Part shown: positions 23,801 to 32,189 of the stretch, in pieces
Position numbering within the stretch: the stretch's first letter is position 1
How the letters are laid out: each line of letters starts with the position of its first letter
Notes under the pieces: model-generated
Told to the model about the DNA's origin: nothing
What the model saw: only the letters and a program-made list of their open reading frames with translations
Database searches by the model: none
Position numbers and translations under genes: made by a program
From: Candidatus Omnitrophota bacterium
Lineage (GTDB): Bacteria; Omnitrophota; Gorgyraeia; Gygaellales; Profunditerraquicolaceae
Assembly: GCA_026387435.1 (NCBI GenBank)
Contig: JAPLLS010000040.1
Span: 1 to 41,732 of the forward strand
DNA: 41,732 nt
Direction of reading: 5' to 3'

Positions 23801-26747
23801 CCATCCTTCGGATCCCGCTGATCAACAGCTTCTCGACAAAATTAATACGGAACTGGAGCAATACCAGGGGCTGGGCACGGTTACGATAACCCCGAAGAAC
23901 CAGTTCCCGATCACAATAAGCATGAACCTGACCACGATCACCACGGATGACAGCAGGAAGATCACCCTGGATCGTCAGACGGGAATACTTCGTTACTGGG
24001 TGATGGAGACCGGGGAGATCCGTACGGTCGAACCTTCTGACACGAATTACCAGATGTGGTTCAGTTATATGCCTGGTTTCGTTAACAGGGCGCTGGAAGC
24101 GAATTCGCAAACCCAGACTTTGAGCGCCGACGACGTGGAGATCCTTAATAACATCAAGGCAGAACTGAGTAAGTACGTAAACGATTCCACCGGCGACACC
24201 GTCGCCCATAGACATAATCCGGCTACTGCACCCGGCATAATGATGCTGACCGGGCAGTTAGAGGCCAATTCCGGTACGGGCAGTTCGGAGGAGGAGGTGA
24301 TGGTCGGGGCAATAAAAGGGGCAATAGCTTCTTCCTTGGACCAGCTCTTTGACCCGTCAATGACGGTGGAAGTTACCCACAACAATCTTCCTTTAGAAGC
24401 CAAGATGAACGCGACGACCATCTCGGTGGGCGATATCAACAAGTACTATCTTGACCGGGAAAGAGGATACATCATCTATCAGGATTCCCAAACCGGAGCA
24501 TCGCCCAGAGTTTGGCAAAGGAGCCCGGAATGGGAAATATATTACAATGAAATGATCAGCAAGATCGACTCTTTACGATCAGACAATCAGAATAAGAATC
24601 TGTTTAATATTGAAGAGAGCAAACTCGCTTCGATATCAACACAGCTTGAGAAATACGCTTCTGACTATTCGGGAAAAGAAACCTATACACACCTCGGAGG
24701 AGCATATCATTTGAAGTTTTTACATACCGTCATCAGCCTTGATTCGAAGTCTATTGAAGTGGGCGACAATAGCCTTGACCGGAATACAGGAGAGATTAAA
24801 ATTACCGGCTTAAGGTCAAAAATCGTTAATCCCGGGGATCCGGAATACATCTCTACGGTCAGAGATATGCTGGATAAGATCTATCACGTGAAGCAATCCG
24901 ATTCGCCTTCGCCCGCGAATAAATATTTTCTCGATAAAACGGAACAAGAACTTAAACATTACCAGGCGTTGGGATCGGTAACAGTGGCCCCAAAGGGGCA
25001 GATCCCGATCACGGTAAGCATGAACGTGACCACGATCACTGCCGGCGACTTGAGCAAGATCACCCTTGATCGCAAGACCGGCGTGCTCCATTACGAGGTA
25101 TACTGGACCGGCGAGAACCGCGTTGTTTATCCCTCTGATCCGGATTATCAGATGTGGGTCAGAGAGATTATGGGTTTTGCCGATAACGCTCTGGAGGCGA
25201 ACTACAAAAATCCGACTTTGAGCTCCGACCAGGTGTTTTTCCTCGCTTATGTCAAGAGTGAAGCGGAGGTAATAGGGAAGATCCCGTTTAAGATCGAAAA
25301 CCCCACTAACGGAATGCCCATCATCTACGCGCAAGCGGAAGCGAGAGCCGCGGCCGCCAATTCTTTGCAGGAGGATAAGGGGATCCCGGTCATCGGGGAC
25401 ATAGTTTCTTTCTTTTGGTCAATTGTCGATCCGACGACTTTAGTGAAGGCTACCGGTTCCAACGGCCTTCCCATCGAGATAAAGCTGGATTCGAAGACCA
25501 TCCGGGCCTCGTCCGGCAGTACCACCATTACACTCAATAGAGAGGATGGATACATTTCATCTATCGGTGATGGTACGGATCAGACGCTGCGGTTGATCTC
25601 GCCGGCTGACCCCGGGTATAAAGATTTTCTCGGGGGAATGCATGGTTTTATTGCCCAAGCGAAAGCGGCAGGCGACGAAAAGCAGCAGCGGTCGCTCTCT
25701 CTAATAGAAAATGAACTCAAAAATTTTGATTCGGGATTTGCGTATGTTATAGTACCGGTCAGTTCTGGTTTAGAGTATTATCGTATAACTATGGATTCCT
25801 CTGAAATCTTCGCTGCCGGGCGAACGTTTGACAGGTCTACCGGTCAGATCAGGAAACAGGAGATAGGGGGTTTTCCCATCATGACTTATGATGTGACGAC
25901 CACTTTAGGCCATGAGGCATATGAAAGAGAACTGGGATATATGTTCGGGGATATTGCTAAGGCCCGCAATGAAAGCGCGACTACTCCTGAACAGCAAAAG
26001 CAGCTTACCCTGGTCGAAAACGAGCTCCGCAAATACGAGTCGGCAGGTTTTGGTAAGAAAGACGGCGGCATGGAAGTCGACCAATTAATTGCTCAGATCA
26101 ACCAGCGGGTCAGCATACGCAACATGCCTGTGTTCATCAAGCAGACCAGGCTTGAGATCGTCAGCCTGACCGGCGCGCTGGAAAACGAGTGTATCCTTTA
26201 CAGTCCTATAGTGAAAACAAAGAATATGAAGTGGGGGGAGACATACGCCAAGGATATTGTTGTAACCACTAAGAATGTAAAATCATACCGCCTCAATGGC
26301 AATGATTTTACCACTTTAGTTGTCACCACCGAGAACGCCGAGTACGAGATTCGCATGCCGGCTACTGCCTCCCGTAAAGACGGCGGTGAAAAGGCCGATG
26401 TTGATCCTGTTAACAGCGATCCCAAAGGCGGCATCGACTTCCGCAGTTTGCCTTTGAACATCCAGCCGGCAGTCTCTGAACTGTTCCTGCAAATGCGCCA
26501 AATTGCCGTGCCCGAGATAGTCGACCTTAACGCGGAATGGTCCAGTATCGAGGAACTTTCGCGGATCAGCACTCCCTCATGCCAGCGCCTTAAGGAATAT
26601 CTGGCCGCCTGTTACCGGAAAGGGGAGCTCAAGGATCACAGCGCCAGCGTCCTGTCCTGCGTCAGCAAGATGGTGCGTGAAGACGAGCTCGAAAGCCGCG
26701 ATACCGATGGCGACCTCAAAACCATGCTTGCTGTTCTTTCTTTGTAA
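20853..26747 (+). CDS. Giant secreted repeat protein (~1964 aa), Omnitrophota-type
   Basis: Signal peptide MFRKIISLFIVSSLFFQQTGFAQ; about ten [LIF][DN]Rx.G-centred repeats; KDGG motifs; C-terminal GGIDFRSLPLNIQPAV. Start at 20853 (RBS GGAGG) rather than 20790. Confidence 0.8.
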   Translation: MFRKIISLFIVSSLFFQQTGFAQLAIPVQPVGNPFLAGAMEKYRPLHLRYLSLESDNSLNLLFDKGNLRQQSEIEQQSPELLRYFLIGLSLPNEAFWVNLRPDAPDNVIDRDLAKTDMGKVMLEADLQLKKDTALYTSPNTKQGRLYWDRLYKKAEELFGSENVSIPTLSRPWIVPGEIIISETATGAYVYKAQLKVMLEQDYLKDSSAFDFKDARFNELNAYASGLMRELVIPAVTKEINSSKKYAALRQVYYSLIFSQWFKQKKSGTASPYSIRIDSRDLQGLTSSSPWSKDTYFNAYRDSFNKGEYNIQENVTSASGMDIRNYVSGGMKFVIPPAKLDGGSLSNNALTALAKLPEVLPAQFTNRAGMTVNLIRVKDIVGNKAKFSDSGALTSHAATTDDPAHNKVVKKDGGEITSESDKLSFEQRKVLSEFLATNISLIFNQGVFGRPAILVTDPIKCLRAQPIADLLLMTYQLGGEDAKRIVALFPEDIQEKLKAEAERVGEKVIIDPKGWEAQGSTAPAEEASFSVVAGTIFSIAILLTYILGHGTIVKLTDYINDNYHMAVNPAVHQMLVSGTGTIMLTEELQSFYSSIMDPATTVKFIDSNGQGLPFEARMNRTTISAGDSSNIYLDRATGDIAYEDYSTHELRKLLAGTQEYDLYYNAMLWKLESLRTDNLNKNLLTVDQKKDLDSISSELIKYGPDYSMKESYEHHRLYVTYIYSMDPTSIQVRYLYLDRQTGSVVDKNSLGMVLQTIQPGEPGYNGKIKEMRESIENEYSVPPADKHLLNKIATELKKYQALGSVTITPKNQFPITVSMNLTTIKAGDISSITLDRATGILHYEVRETGENRPVDPTDPHYQMWLSYMPGFVNRALEANSQTQTLSADELVVLENIKAKLNKYVKEVPQAASAEKKETYVGFPGLAAATTFSLDATTIQVDNAYIDRKTGMLVYQGLSKLVLLPGESGYANRITGMRWIISNFHPSDPADQQLLDKINTELEQYQGLGTVTITPKNQFPITISMNLTTITTDDSRKITLDRQTGILRYWVMETGEIRTVEPSDTNYQMWFSYMPGFVNRALEANSQTQTLSADDVEILNNIKAELSKYVNDSTGDTVAHRHNPATAPGIMMLTGQLEANSGTGSSEEEVMVGAIKGAIASSLDQLFDPSMTVEVTHNNLPLEAKMNATTISVGDINKYYLDRERGYIIYQDSQTGASPRVWQRSPEWEIYYNEMISKIDSLRSDNQNKNLFNIEESKLASISTQLEKYASDYSGKETYTHLGGAYHLKFLHTVISLDSKSIEVGDNSLDRNTGEIKITGLRSKIVNPGDPEYISTVRDMLDKIYHVKQSDSPSPANKYFLDKTEQELKHYQALGSVTVAPKGQIPITVSMNVTTITAGDLSKITLDRKTGVLHYEVYWTGENRVVYPSDPDYQMWVREIMGFADNALEANYKNPTLSSDQVFFLAYVKSEAEVIGKIPFKIENPTNGMPIIYAQAEARAAAANSLQEDKGIPVIGDIVSFFWSIVDPTTLVKATGSNGLPIEIKLDSKTIRASSGSTTITLNREDGYISSIGDGTDQTLRLISPADPGYKDFLGGMHGFIAQAKAAGDEKQQRSLSLIENELKNFDSGFAYVIVPVSSGLEYYRITMDSSEIFAAGRTFDRSTGQIRKQEIGGFPIMTYDVTTTLGHEAYERELGYMFGDIAKARNESATTPEQQKQLTLVENELRKYESAGFGKKDGGMEVDQLIAQINQRVSIRNMPVFIKQTRLEIVSLTGALENECILYSPIVKTKNMKWGETYAKDIVVTTKNVKSYRLNGNDFTTLVVTTENAEYEIRMPATASRKDGGEKADVDPVNSDPKGGIDFRSLPLNIQPAVSELFLQMRQIAVPEIVDLNAEWSSIEELSRISTPSCQRLKEYLAACYRKGELKDHSASVLSCVSKMVREDELESRDTDGDLKTMLAVLSL

Positions 26748-26791
26748 AAGCAGGGTGTTCCCAGGTTTCTTAAAATTTTCTGTCAGTTTTT

Positions 26792-26834
26792 CCCTCTTTC
26801 TGCGACTGGTAATAGTAGAAAGAGGGATTTTTTT
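26792..26834 (+). terminator. Intrinsic terminator
   Basis: CCCTCTTTCT / AGAAAGAGGG 10-bp stem with T7 tract. Confidence 0.85.
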
Positions 26835-26840
26835 GGGGTT

Positions 26841-26920
26841 AGAGAAAGATAGGTTGAATTTACGGTAGATAGCAGTATAATTAACTGGAATAGACCTGGC
26901 AAACAGGTTTTTAATGATTT
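26841..26920 (+). pseudogene. RAYT transposase relic
   Basis: Reads RER*VEFTVDSSIINWNRPGKQVFND, matching RKKRYVEFVVDSSIIDSNRLASQVFIG of the RAYT at 16801-17334 (nt 17165-17250). Confidence 0.75.
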
Positions 26921-26968
26921 GTTTCGTCCTGCATCTTAAAAAGAAATAGCTTCTAAGGGGATGCTTTT

Positions 26969-28678
26969 GTGATCGTAAAAACTGCCGGCTTGAAGATCGT
27001 ATTTTCAGTCTTTGCTATCCTGGTAATAACCATTTTTTCTTTCCTGCCGGTCCTTAAAAATAATTTCGTTAACTGGGATGACCCGCAGTATACGCTGGAG
27101 AATTCTGCGATCCGCGCTTTGACCCCCGCCAACCTCAAGAAAGCCTTTAGCTGTTACTACGCCAGCAATTACCAGCCTTTGACCATGCTCAGCTATTCGC
27201 TTGACTACCATTTTTTCAAATTAGACCCCCAGGCTTATCATTGGACCAATCTTATCCTGCACCTTTTGAATTGCCTGCTGGTATTCTGGCTCTTGTATGC
27301 ATTCAGCAACAGCGTTTTCATAGCATTTTTGACGGCGCTATTCTTCGGGATCCATCCTCTGCACGTGGAATCTGTGGCCTGGATCTCGGAGAGAAAAGAC
27401 GTGCTTTATGCGCTATTTTTTCTGGGGGCGCTGGTGTCGTATCAGTATTTCCTGCGTAATAATTACCGGTTCAAGTTTTATTGCCTGACTTTCGTTTTGT
27501 TCATCCTCGCCTGTTTATCCAAATCCATGGCTGTGACTTTGCCTCTGGTGTTATTGCTTTTTGATCATTTCTCGGGCAGAAAATTGGATAAAAGAGTATT
27601 CCGGGAAAAGGCCCCTTTTATCGTCATAGCCGTAATATTCGGGTTCGTCGCTTTGTTCTCTCAATATACAGGAGGGGCGTTGCGCTATGATCACATGTTT
27701 TCGTTCTTGGAAAGGATGTTCATTTTTACTTCCGGTTTGGTGTTTTATCTGCTGAAGTTGATTTTTCCGCTTAAGCTTTCCTGCATATACCTTATCCCTA
27801 ACGTTTCTTTTGCGGAATTCCCGAAATGGTTCTTAGTCTCGCCGTTATTGGTAGCCGGGATCGCAGCTATTGTTTATTATTCTAAAAAATATACCGGAAA
27901 GATCGTTTTTGGAACTCTGTTTTTCCTGTTCACGCTTTTGCCTGTATCGCAGCTCATTCCTTTCGGCAATGCCCTGGCAGCGGACCGGTATACCTATGTG
28001 CCGGCCATAGGTTTATTCTTTCTTGTGGCTGAATTGTTTTGTTGGCTTTATGCGCGAAGGATCCCGTATTTATCAATTTGGAAAGTTGTGTTTACGGTAT
28101 TTCTCATCGCCTGGGTGGGAGTGCTGGGGAGTTTGACCTGGCAAAGGGCTCAGGTATGGAAAAATTCCCTGTCCTTATTCAATGATGTATTACGTCAGTA
28201 TCCCCAGGCCAGTTTCGCTTATATTAACCGGGGGGGAGCTTACCTTGAGCTTAAGGATCGTGACAAGGCGGCTGCGGATTTCAGGACGGCCATAAAGCTC
28301 GACCCGAATTTTGCGTTTGCCTACGTTAATCTTTGCGATGTCGATAATTTATCCGGCAAATACGAGGAGGCGGTACTTAACTGTAAAACTGCGCTCAGGC
28401 TTGATCCCGCTAAAGTGAAAGCTTATTTTAACCTGGGAAATGCCTATGTTTCTCTGGGCCAAAAGCCGGAGGCGATCGAGGTTTACAAAAAAGCCATAAG
28501 TCTGGACCCGGACTACGTGGGTGCCTATCAAAATCTGGCTGCTGTTTACATGTCTTTGAAAGATTACCGTCAGGCTTTTGGGCTGTTAAAGAAGGCGCTG
28601 GAGTTGAATCCTGACCTGGCCGAAGCCAAACATAACCTGGCAATAATCGCTGCCCAGGAGAAACAGTTTCCAAGATGA
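26969..28678 (+). CDS. TMTC-like membrane glycosyltransferase with C-terminal TPRs
   Basis: NWDDPQYTLEN...NYQPLTMLSYSLDYHFF...HPLHVESVAWISERKDVLYALFFLGAL; TPRs AYVNLCDVDNLSGKYEEAVLNCKTALRLDP etc. Confidence 0.85.
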   Translation: MIVKTAGLKIVFSVFAILVITIFSFLPVLKNNFVNWDDPQYTLENSAIRALTPANLKKAFSCYYASNYQPLTMLSYSLDYHFFKLDPQAYHWTNLILHLLNCLLVFWLLYAFSNSVFIAFLTALFFGIHPLHVESVAWISERKDVLYALFFLGALVSYQYFLRNNYRFKFYCLTFVLFILACLSKSMAVTLPLVLLLFDHFSGRKLDKRVFREKAPFIVIAVIFGFVALFSQYTGGALRYDHMFSFLERMFIFTSGLVFYLLKLIFPLKLSCIYLIPNVSFAEFPKWFLVSPLLVAGIAAIVYYSKKYTGKIVFGTLFFLFTLLPVSQLIPFGNALAADRYTYVPAIGLFFLVAELFCWLYARRIPYLSIWKVVFTVFLIAWVGVLGSLTWQRAQVWKNSLSLFNDVLRQYPQASFAYINRGGAYLELKDRDKAAADFRTAIKLDPNFAFAYVNLCDVDNLSGKYEEAVLNCKTALRLDPAKVKAYFNLGNAYVSLGQKPEAIEVYKKAISLDPDYVGAYQNLAAVYMSLKDYRQAFGLLKKALELNPDLAEAKHNLAIIAAQEKQFPR

Positions 28679-28745
28679 TCTGGAAACAGTTTCCGTAGTA
28701 ATCGGGAAACTGTTTCTGTTGTAAGAAGGAAAGTGTCTTTTAGAC
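28658..28745. repeat. 23-bp tandem palindromic repeats, locus A
   Basis: GGAGAAACAGTTTCCAAGATGATCT/GGAAACAGTTTCCGTAGTAATCG/GGAAACTGTTTCTGTTGTAAGAA/GGAAAGTGTCTTTTAG. Confidence 0.8.
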
Positions 28746-28806
28746 AGAATGCTCCAACTGATAAATATTATTTGCAGGAAACTGAATCGTCTCCGATTTA
28801 TAACGC

Positions 28807-28834
28807 TTGACAAAATGCGGGATTGTATTATAAA
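28807..28834 (+). promoter_or_regulatory. Putative promoter of phosphorelay cluster
   Basis: TTGACA-16 nt-TATAAA. Confidence 0.5.
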
Positions 28835-28843
28835 CTATAATAA

Positions 28844-28871
28844 GATATATTATAGTATAGTATATTATATC
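28844..28871. promoter_or_regulatory. Putative operator inverted repeat
   Basis: GATATATTATAGTA/TAGTATATTATATC, 12 of 14 positions symmetric. Confidence 0.4.
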
Positions 28872-28882
28872 CGGGAGTGAGT

Positions 28883-29470
28883 ATGAATGATAGTCTAATG
28901 GATGTAAAACAGACGGCAGCGTATTTAAAAATGAACAAGATGACTGTTTATAAACTGGCCAAGGCCGGCAAGATCCCTGCTTTTAAGATCGCCAGCGAGT
29001 GGCGGTTTAAAAAGGAAGTTATCGACCAGTGGCTGCTGGGCCAGTTAGAACATAAACCGGAATTCCGGAACATCGGCATTGCTCAAAGCCTGCCAAAACA
29101 GAAATCGATACTTGTTGTCGATGATGAAGAGGTGATCCGGGAGTATTTTCAGAAGGTGCTTTTTGATTACCGGGTAATGGTCGCTGCCAGCGGCGAAGAG
29201 GCTTTAGCGCTGCTGCGCCACGATAGGCCGGATCTGGTGCTTCTTGATATCAGATTGCCCGGGATAGACGGGATACAGACGCTCAAAAAGATCAAAGAAT
29301 TCGACAAAAACATCACCGTTATCATGCTCAGCGCTTTCGGCGATCAGAATACTTCTAAGCAGGCTGCCAAGTTTGGAGCCTATGCTTTTTTATCAAAGCC
29401 GTTTGATTTGACCGAAACAAAAACGATCCTGGAAGCTGCCTCTGCCAATAAGAAAATAAAAAAGACTTAG
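28883..29470 (+). CDS. Excisionase-type HTH fused to response-regulator receiver domain
   Basis: MDVKQTAAYLKMNKMTVYKLAKAGKIPAFKIASEWRFKKEVIDQWL + VVDDEEVIREYF...DLVLLDIRLPGIDGI...KPF. Confidence 0.85.
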   Translation: MNDSLMDVKQTAAYLKMNKMTVYKLAKAGKIPAFKIASEWRFKKEVIDQWLLGQLEHKPEFRNIGIAQSLPKQKSILVVDDEEVIREYFQKVLFDYRVMVAASGEEALALLRHDRPDLVLLDIRLPGIDGIQTLKKIKEFDKNITVIMLSAFGDQNTSKQAAKFGAYAFLSKPFDLTETKTILEAASANKKIKKT

Positions 29471-29486
29471 CGAGAACAGCCGTCGG

Positions 29487-32027
29487 TTGAGCATGCAAGA
29501 CCACCATAATAATTTAGTAAAATCTTTATCTCGGTCAGCTTGTTTATGGAAAAAACTGTTTCCCTCCGTTAATTCTTTTTTTCCCAACCCAAAAAATCCA
29601 GATTTGGAAATCCAAAGAATAGCCAATATTCTTGGCGTATTCCCCGAAGCAATTTTTGACGCTTTTTTTCTGGAGACCCTGGACGGTGTCATCCTTGACT
29701 GTAATCAAAAAGCCTGTGAAATATACGGTTACTCCAAAGAGGAAATGCTCTCATTTTCGGTCTATGATCTTGTCCCTGCGGAAATCGCCAAGATCCTGCC
29801 TGCGGTAATACAGCAGGAAATTGAGACCGGTTCATTCCGGGGCGAGGCGCTTGGCCTGCGTAAGAACAAAGAAATTTTTCCCGTAGAAATCAGTACCAAG
29901 GTTTTTACGACCGGAGAAGAAAAACTGGTCGCTGTGCATGTCCGGGACATATCTGAGAGCAGGAAGGCTCAGAAAGCTCTCCGGGAAAGCGAGGAGCGCT
30001 ACCGCAATATCTTCGAGAATTACGTTGAGGGAATTTTTCAAAGTACCCCTGAGGGAGCCTGCCACCTGGTCAATCCCGCTTTTGCCCAGATGTTCGGTTT
30101 TTCTTCGCCGCAGGAGATGGTCTTTGAAGTTAAAGATATTTCGAAGTTATATGTAGATCCTGCCGACCGCGAAACGATTAAAAAAATCCTTTCAACCGTG
30201 GGAGTCATCAAAAATTATGAGGCTCAATTAAAGCGTAAAGATGGAACAACCCTATGGATCTCGATCAATGCCTGGGTGATCAAGGATAAGGCCGGGAACA
30301 CCCTTTATTACGATGGCTCGGTTGAAGACATCACTGAGCGTAAGTCGGCGGAAATAGCCTGCCAAAGCTCCGAGGAAAAGTACCGCCTGATAAGCGAGAA
30401 TACCAGCGATTTCATTGTAATGATGACATTCGCCTCGAACCCGATATTTACCTATGTCAGCCCTGCGCATAAATACTTAGGTTATGATCAAGAAGAACTT
30501 ATCGGCAAAGCGGGTTTGGATTTTATCCACCCTGACGATAAGCATAGGATGGCGGAATTACTTAGGCAATATCTTAAAAAGACTTTGCCCGGGCAAAGTC
30601 CGGGCCCTCAGAATATAGCTGAACATATTGAATTTCGTTTCAAGGATAAATCAGGAAACTGGCGTGACCTGGAAAGTACGGTAAACGTTGCCGGGAAGAA
30701 TCTGATCATTATTTCCAAGGATATAACTGATTTCCGATTATCAGAAGAAAAGATCAGCCGTGAGCTTAATAAATTCAAAATGCTATATGAGCTGGCGGTC
30801 AACATGTCCGCGGAAAAAGACATGGACGAAAACCTGGAATATATCGTTTTCAAGACCCAGGAATTGCTGCATGCCGATAGCTGTCAGATAGGGCTTTACG
30901 ATCAGGGCAATGCTTCGGTAAATATATATATCTGCGCAGGGGCGCGTACAGCCGCTTTTAAGAACATGAAGTTTTTTTTCAATAAAGGGATAGCTGGCAT
31001 GGTCTTAAATGCCCGCAGGGGCTGTATTGTTGAAGACTATTTCAATGATAAAAGGTTCGAGCATGTCGTGGATAAGATCATTGCCGGGGAAGGCCTTATT
31101 TCGATCATGGCGGTGCCCATTCAGGCCAGGAAGATAAATTTTGGAGTTTTGTATGCGGCAAACCGGACAAAAACACATTTTACCCAAGATGATCTAGACA
31201 CCCTGCAGTTATTTGGTAACTTCGCCGCGGTCGAGATCATGCGCAGGAAAGCCGAACAGACTTTGAAGTTTTCGTATAAGAAATTAAAAGGCACCCAGGA
31301 AGCCCTTGTCCAGTCGGAAAAAATGGCGGCCATGGGCCAGCTGGCAGCGGGCATATCCCATGAACTATTTCAGCCTCTTACCGGCATCAAGGGGTTTGCC
31401 CAGGCGGCCCTGCTTGACCTTGATGAAAAAAACCCTCTTTGTGAATATCTCACTAAGATCATTGAACAATCTGGAAGGATGGAGATTATTATCGGAAACG
31501 TAAGGTCCTTTGCCAAAAAAACAGAGTTTAGTTTAAAGCCTATAGATATCAATAGTCCTATTGATGATTGTCTGTCTTTGCTGGGAACGCAGCTGAAGTT
31601 GCAGGGCATACAGGTAAAAAAGCAGTTGGCTGAAAACCTGCCGAAAGTTAACGCAGACGCCAACCAGCTGCAGCAGGTTTTCATTAACCTGATCACTAAC
31701 GCCAAGGAGGCGCTTGAACAAAAAAATGCTATAGGGGAAAAAGAGCTCTCCATTACGACCAGTTATAACGAAGCTTCCGGCCACGTTGAAGCTGTATTCC
31801 GGGATACAGGAGCAGGAATACCTAAGCAAAAACTCAATAAAATATTCGAGCCTTTTTATACTTCAAAACCCAACGGGAAGTCCTTGGGGTTGGGTTTATC
31901 GATCGTCCAGGGGATCATAGACAGCCACGCCGGGAAAATCGCAGTTGAAAGCGTTCCGGGCAAAGGGACAAGCATTACCATAGCCTTACCTGCCCGCGAG
32001 CCTCTTGCTAGAGAAAACCTTACCTAA
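29487..32027 (+). CDS. Multi-PAS, GAF-domain sensor histidine kinase
   Basis: PAS repeats, GAF (GLISIMAVPIQARKINFGVLYAAN), H-box MAAMGQLAAGISHELFQPLTG, N/G boxes LGLGLSIVQGI. Confidence 0.9.
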   Translation: MSMQDHHNNLVKSLSRSACLWKKLFPSVNSFFPNPKNPDLEIQRIANILGVFPEAIFDAFFLETLDGVILDCNQKACEIYGYSKEEMLSFSVYDLVPAEIAKILPAVIQQEIETGSFRGEALGLRKNKEIFPVEISTKVFTTGEEKLVAVHVRDISESRKAQKALRESEERYRNIFENYVEGIFQSTPEGACHLVNPAFAQMFGFSSPQEMVFEVKDISKLYVDPADRETIKKILSTVGVIKNYEAQLKRKDGTTLWISINAWVIKDKAGNTLYYDGSVEDITERKSAEIACQSSEEKYRLISENTSDFIVMMTFASNPIFTYVSPAHKYLGYDQEELIGKAGLDFIHPDDKHRMAELLRQYLKKTLPGQSPGPQNIAEHIEFRFKDKSGNWRDLESTVNVAGKNLIIISKDITDFRLSEEKISRELNKFKMLYELAVNMSAEKDMDENLEYIVFKTQELLHADSCQIGLYDQGNASVNIYICAGARTAAFKNMKFFFNKGIAGMVLNARRGCIVEDYFNDKRFEHVVDKIIAGEGLISIMAVPIQARKINFGVLYAANRTKTHFTQDDLDTLQLFGNFAAVEIMRRKAEQTLKFSYKKLKGTQEALVQSEKMAAMGQLAAGISHELFQPLTGIKGFAQAALLDLDEKNPLCEYLTKIIEQSGRMEIIIGNVRSFAKKTEFSLKPIDINSPIDDCLSLLGTQLKLQGIQVKKQLAENLPKVNADANQLQQVFINLITNAKEALEQKNAIGEKELSITTSYNEASGHVEAVFRDTGAGIPKQKLNKIFEPFYTSKPNGKSLGLGLSIVQGIIDSHAGKIAVESVPGKGTSITIALPAREPLARENLT

Positions 32028-32092
32028 ATCGCCAGCCTTTATCAATCGTAGCCAGCTATATCAATATATATTAGAATATAACAAAATATATC

Positions 32093-32121
32093 TTGACCTT
32101 AATTCAATTTAGTTTTATTAT
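32093..32121 (+). promoter_or_regulatory. Putative promoter
   Basis: TTGACC-17 nt-TATTAT. Confidence 0.5.
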
Positions 32122-32189
32122 ATTATAGAAGGAAAAGGTTATAAAAAACAGACCTTTTTTGTTGAAAACCTTCTTTTCAAGCCGGCTAT

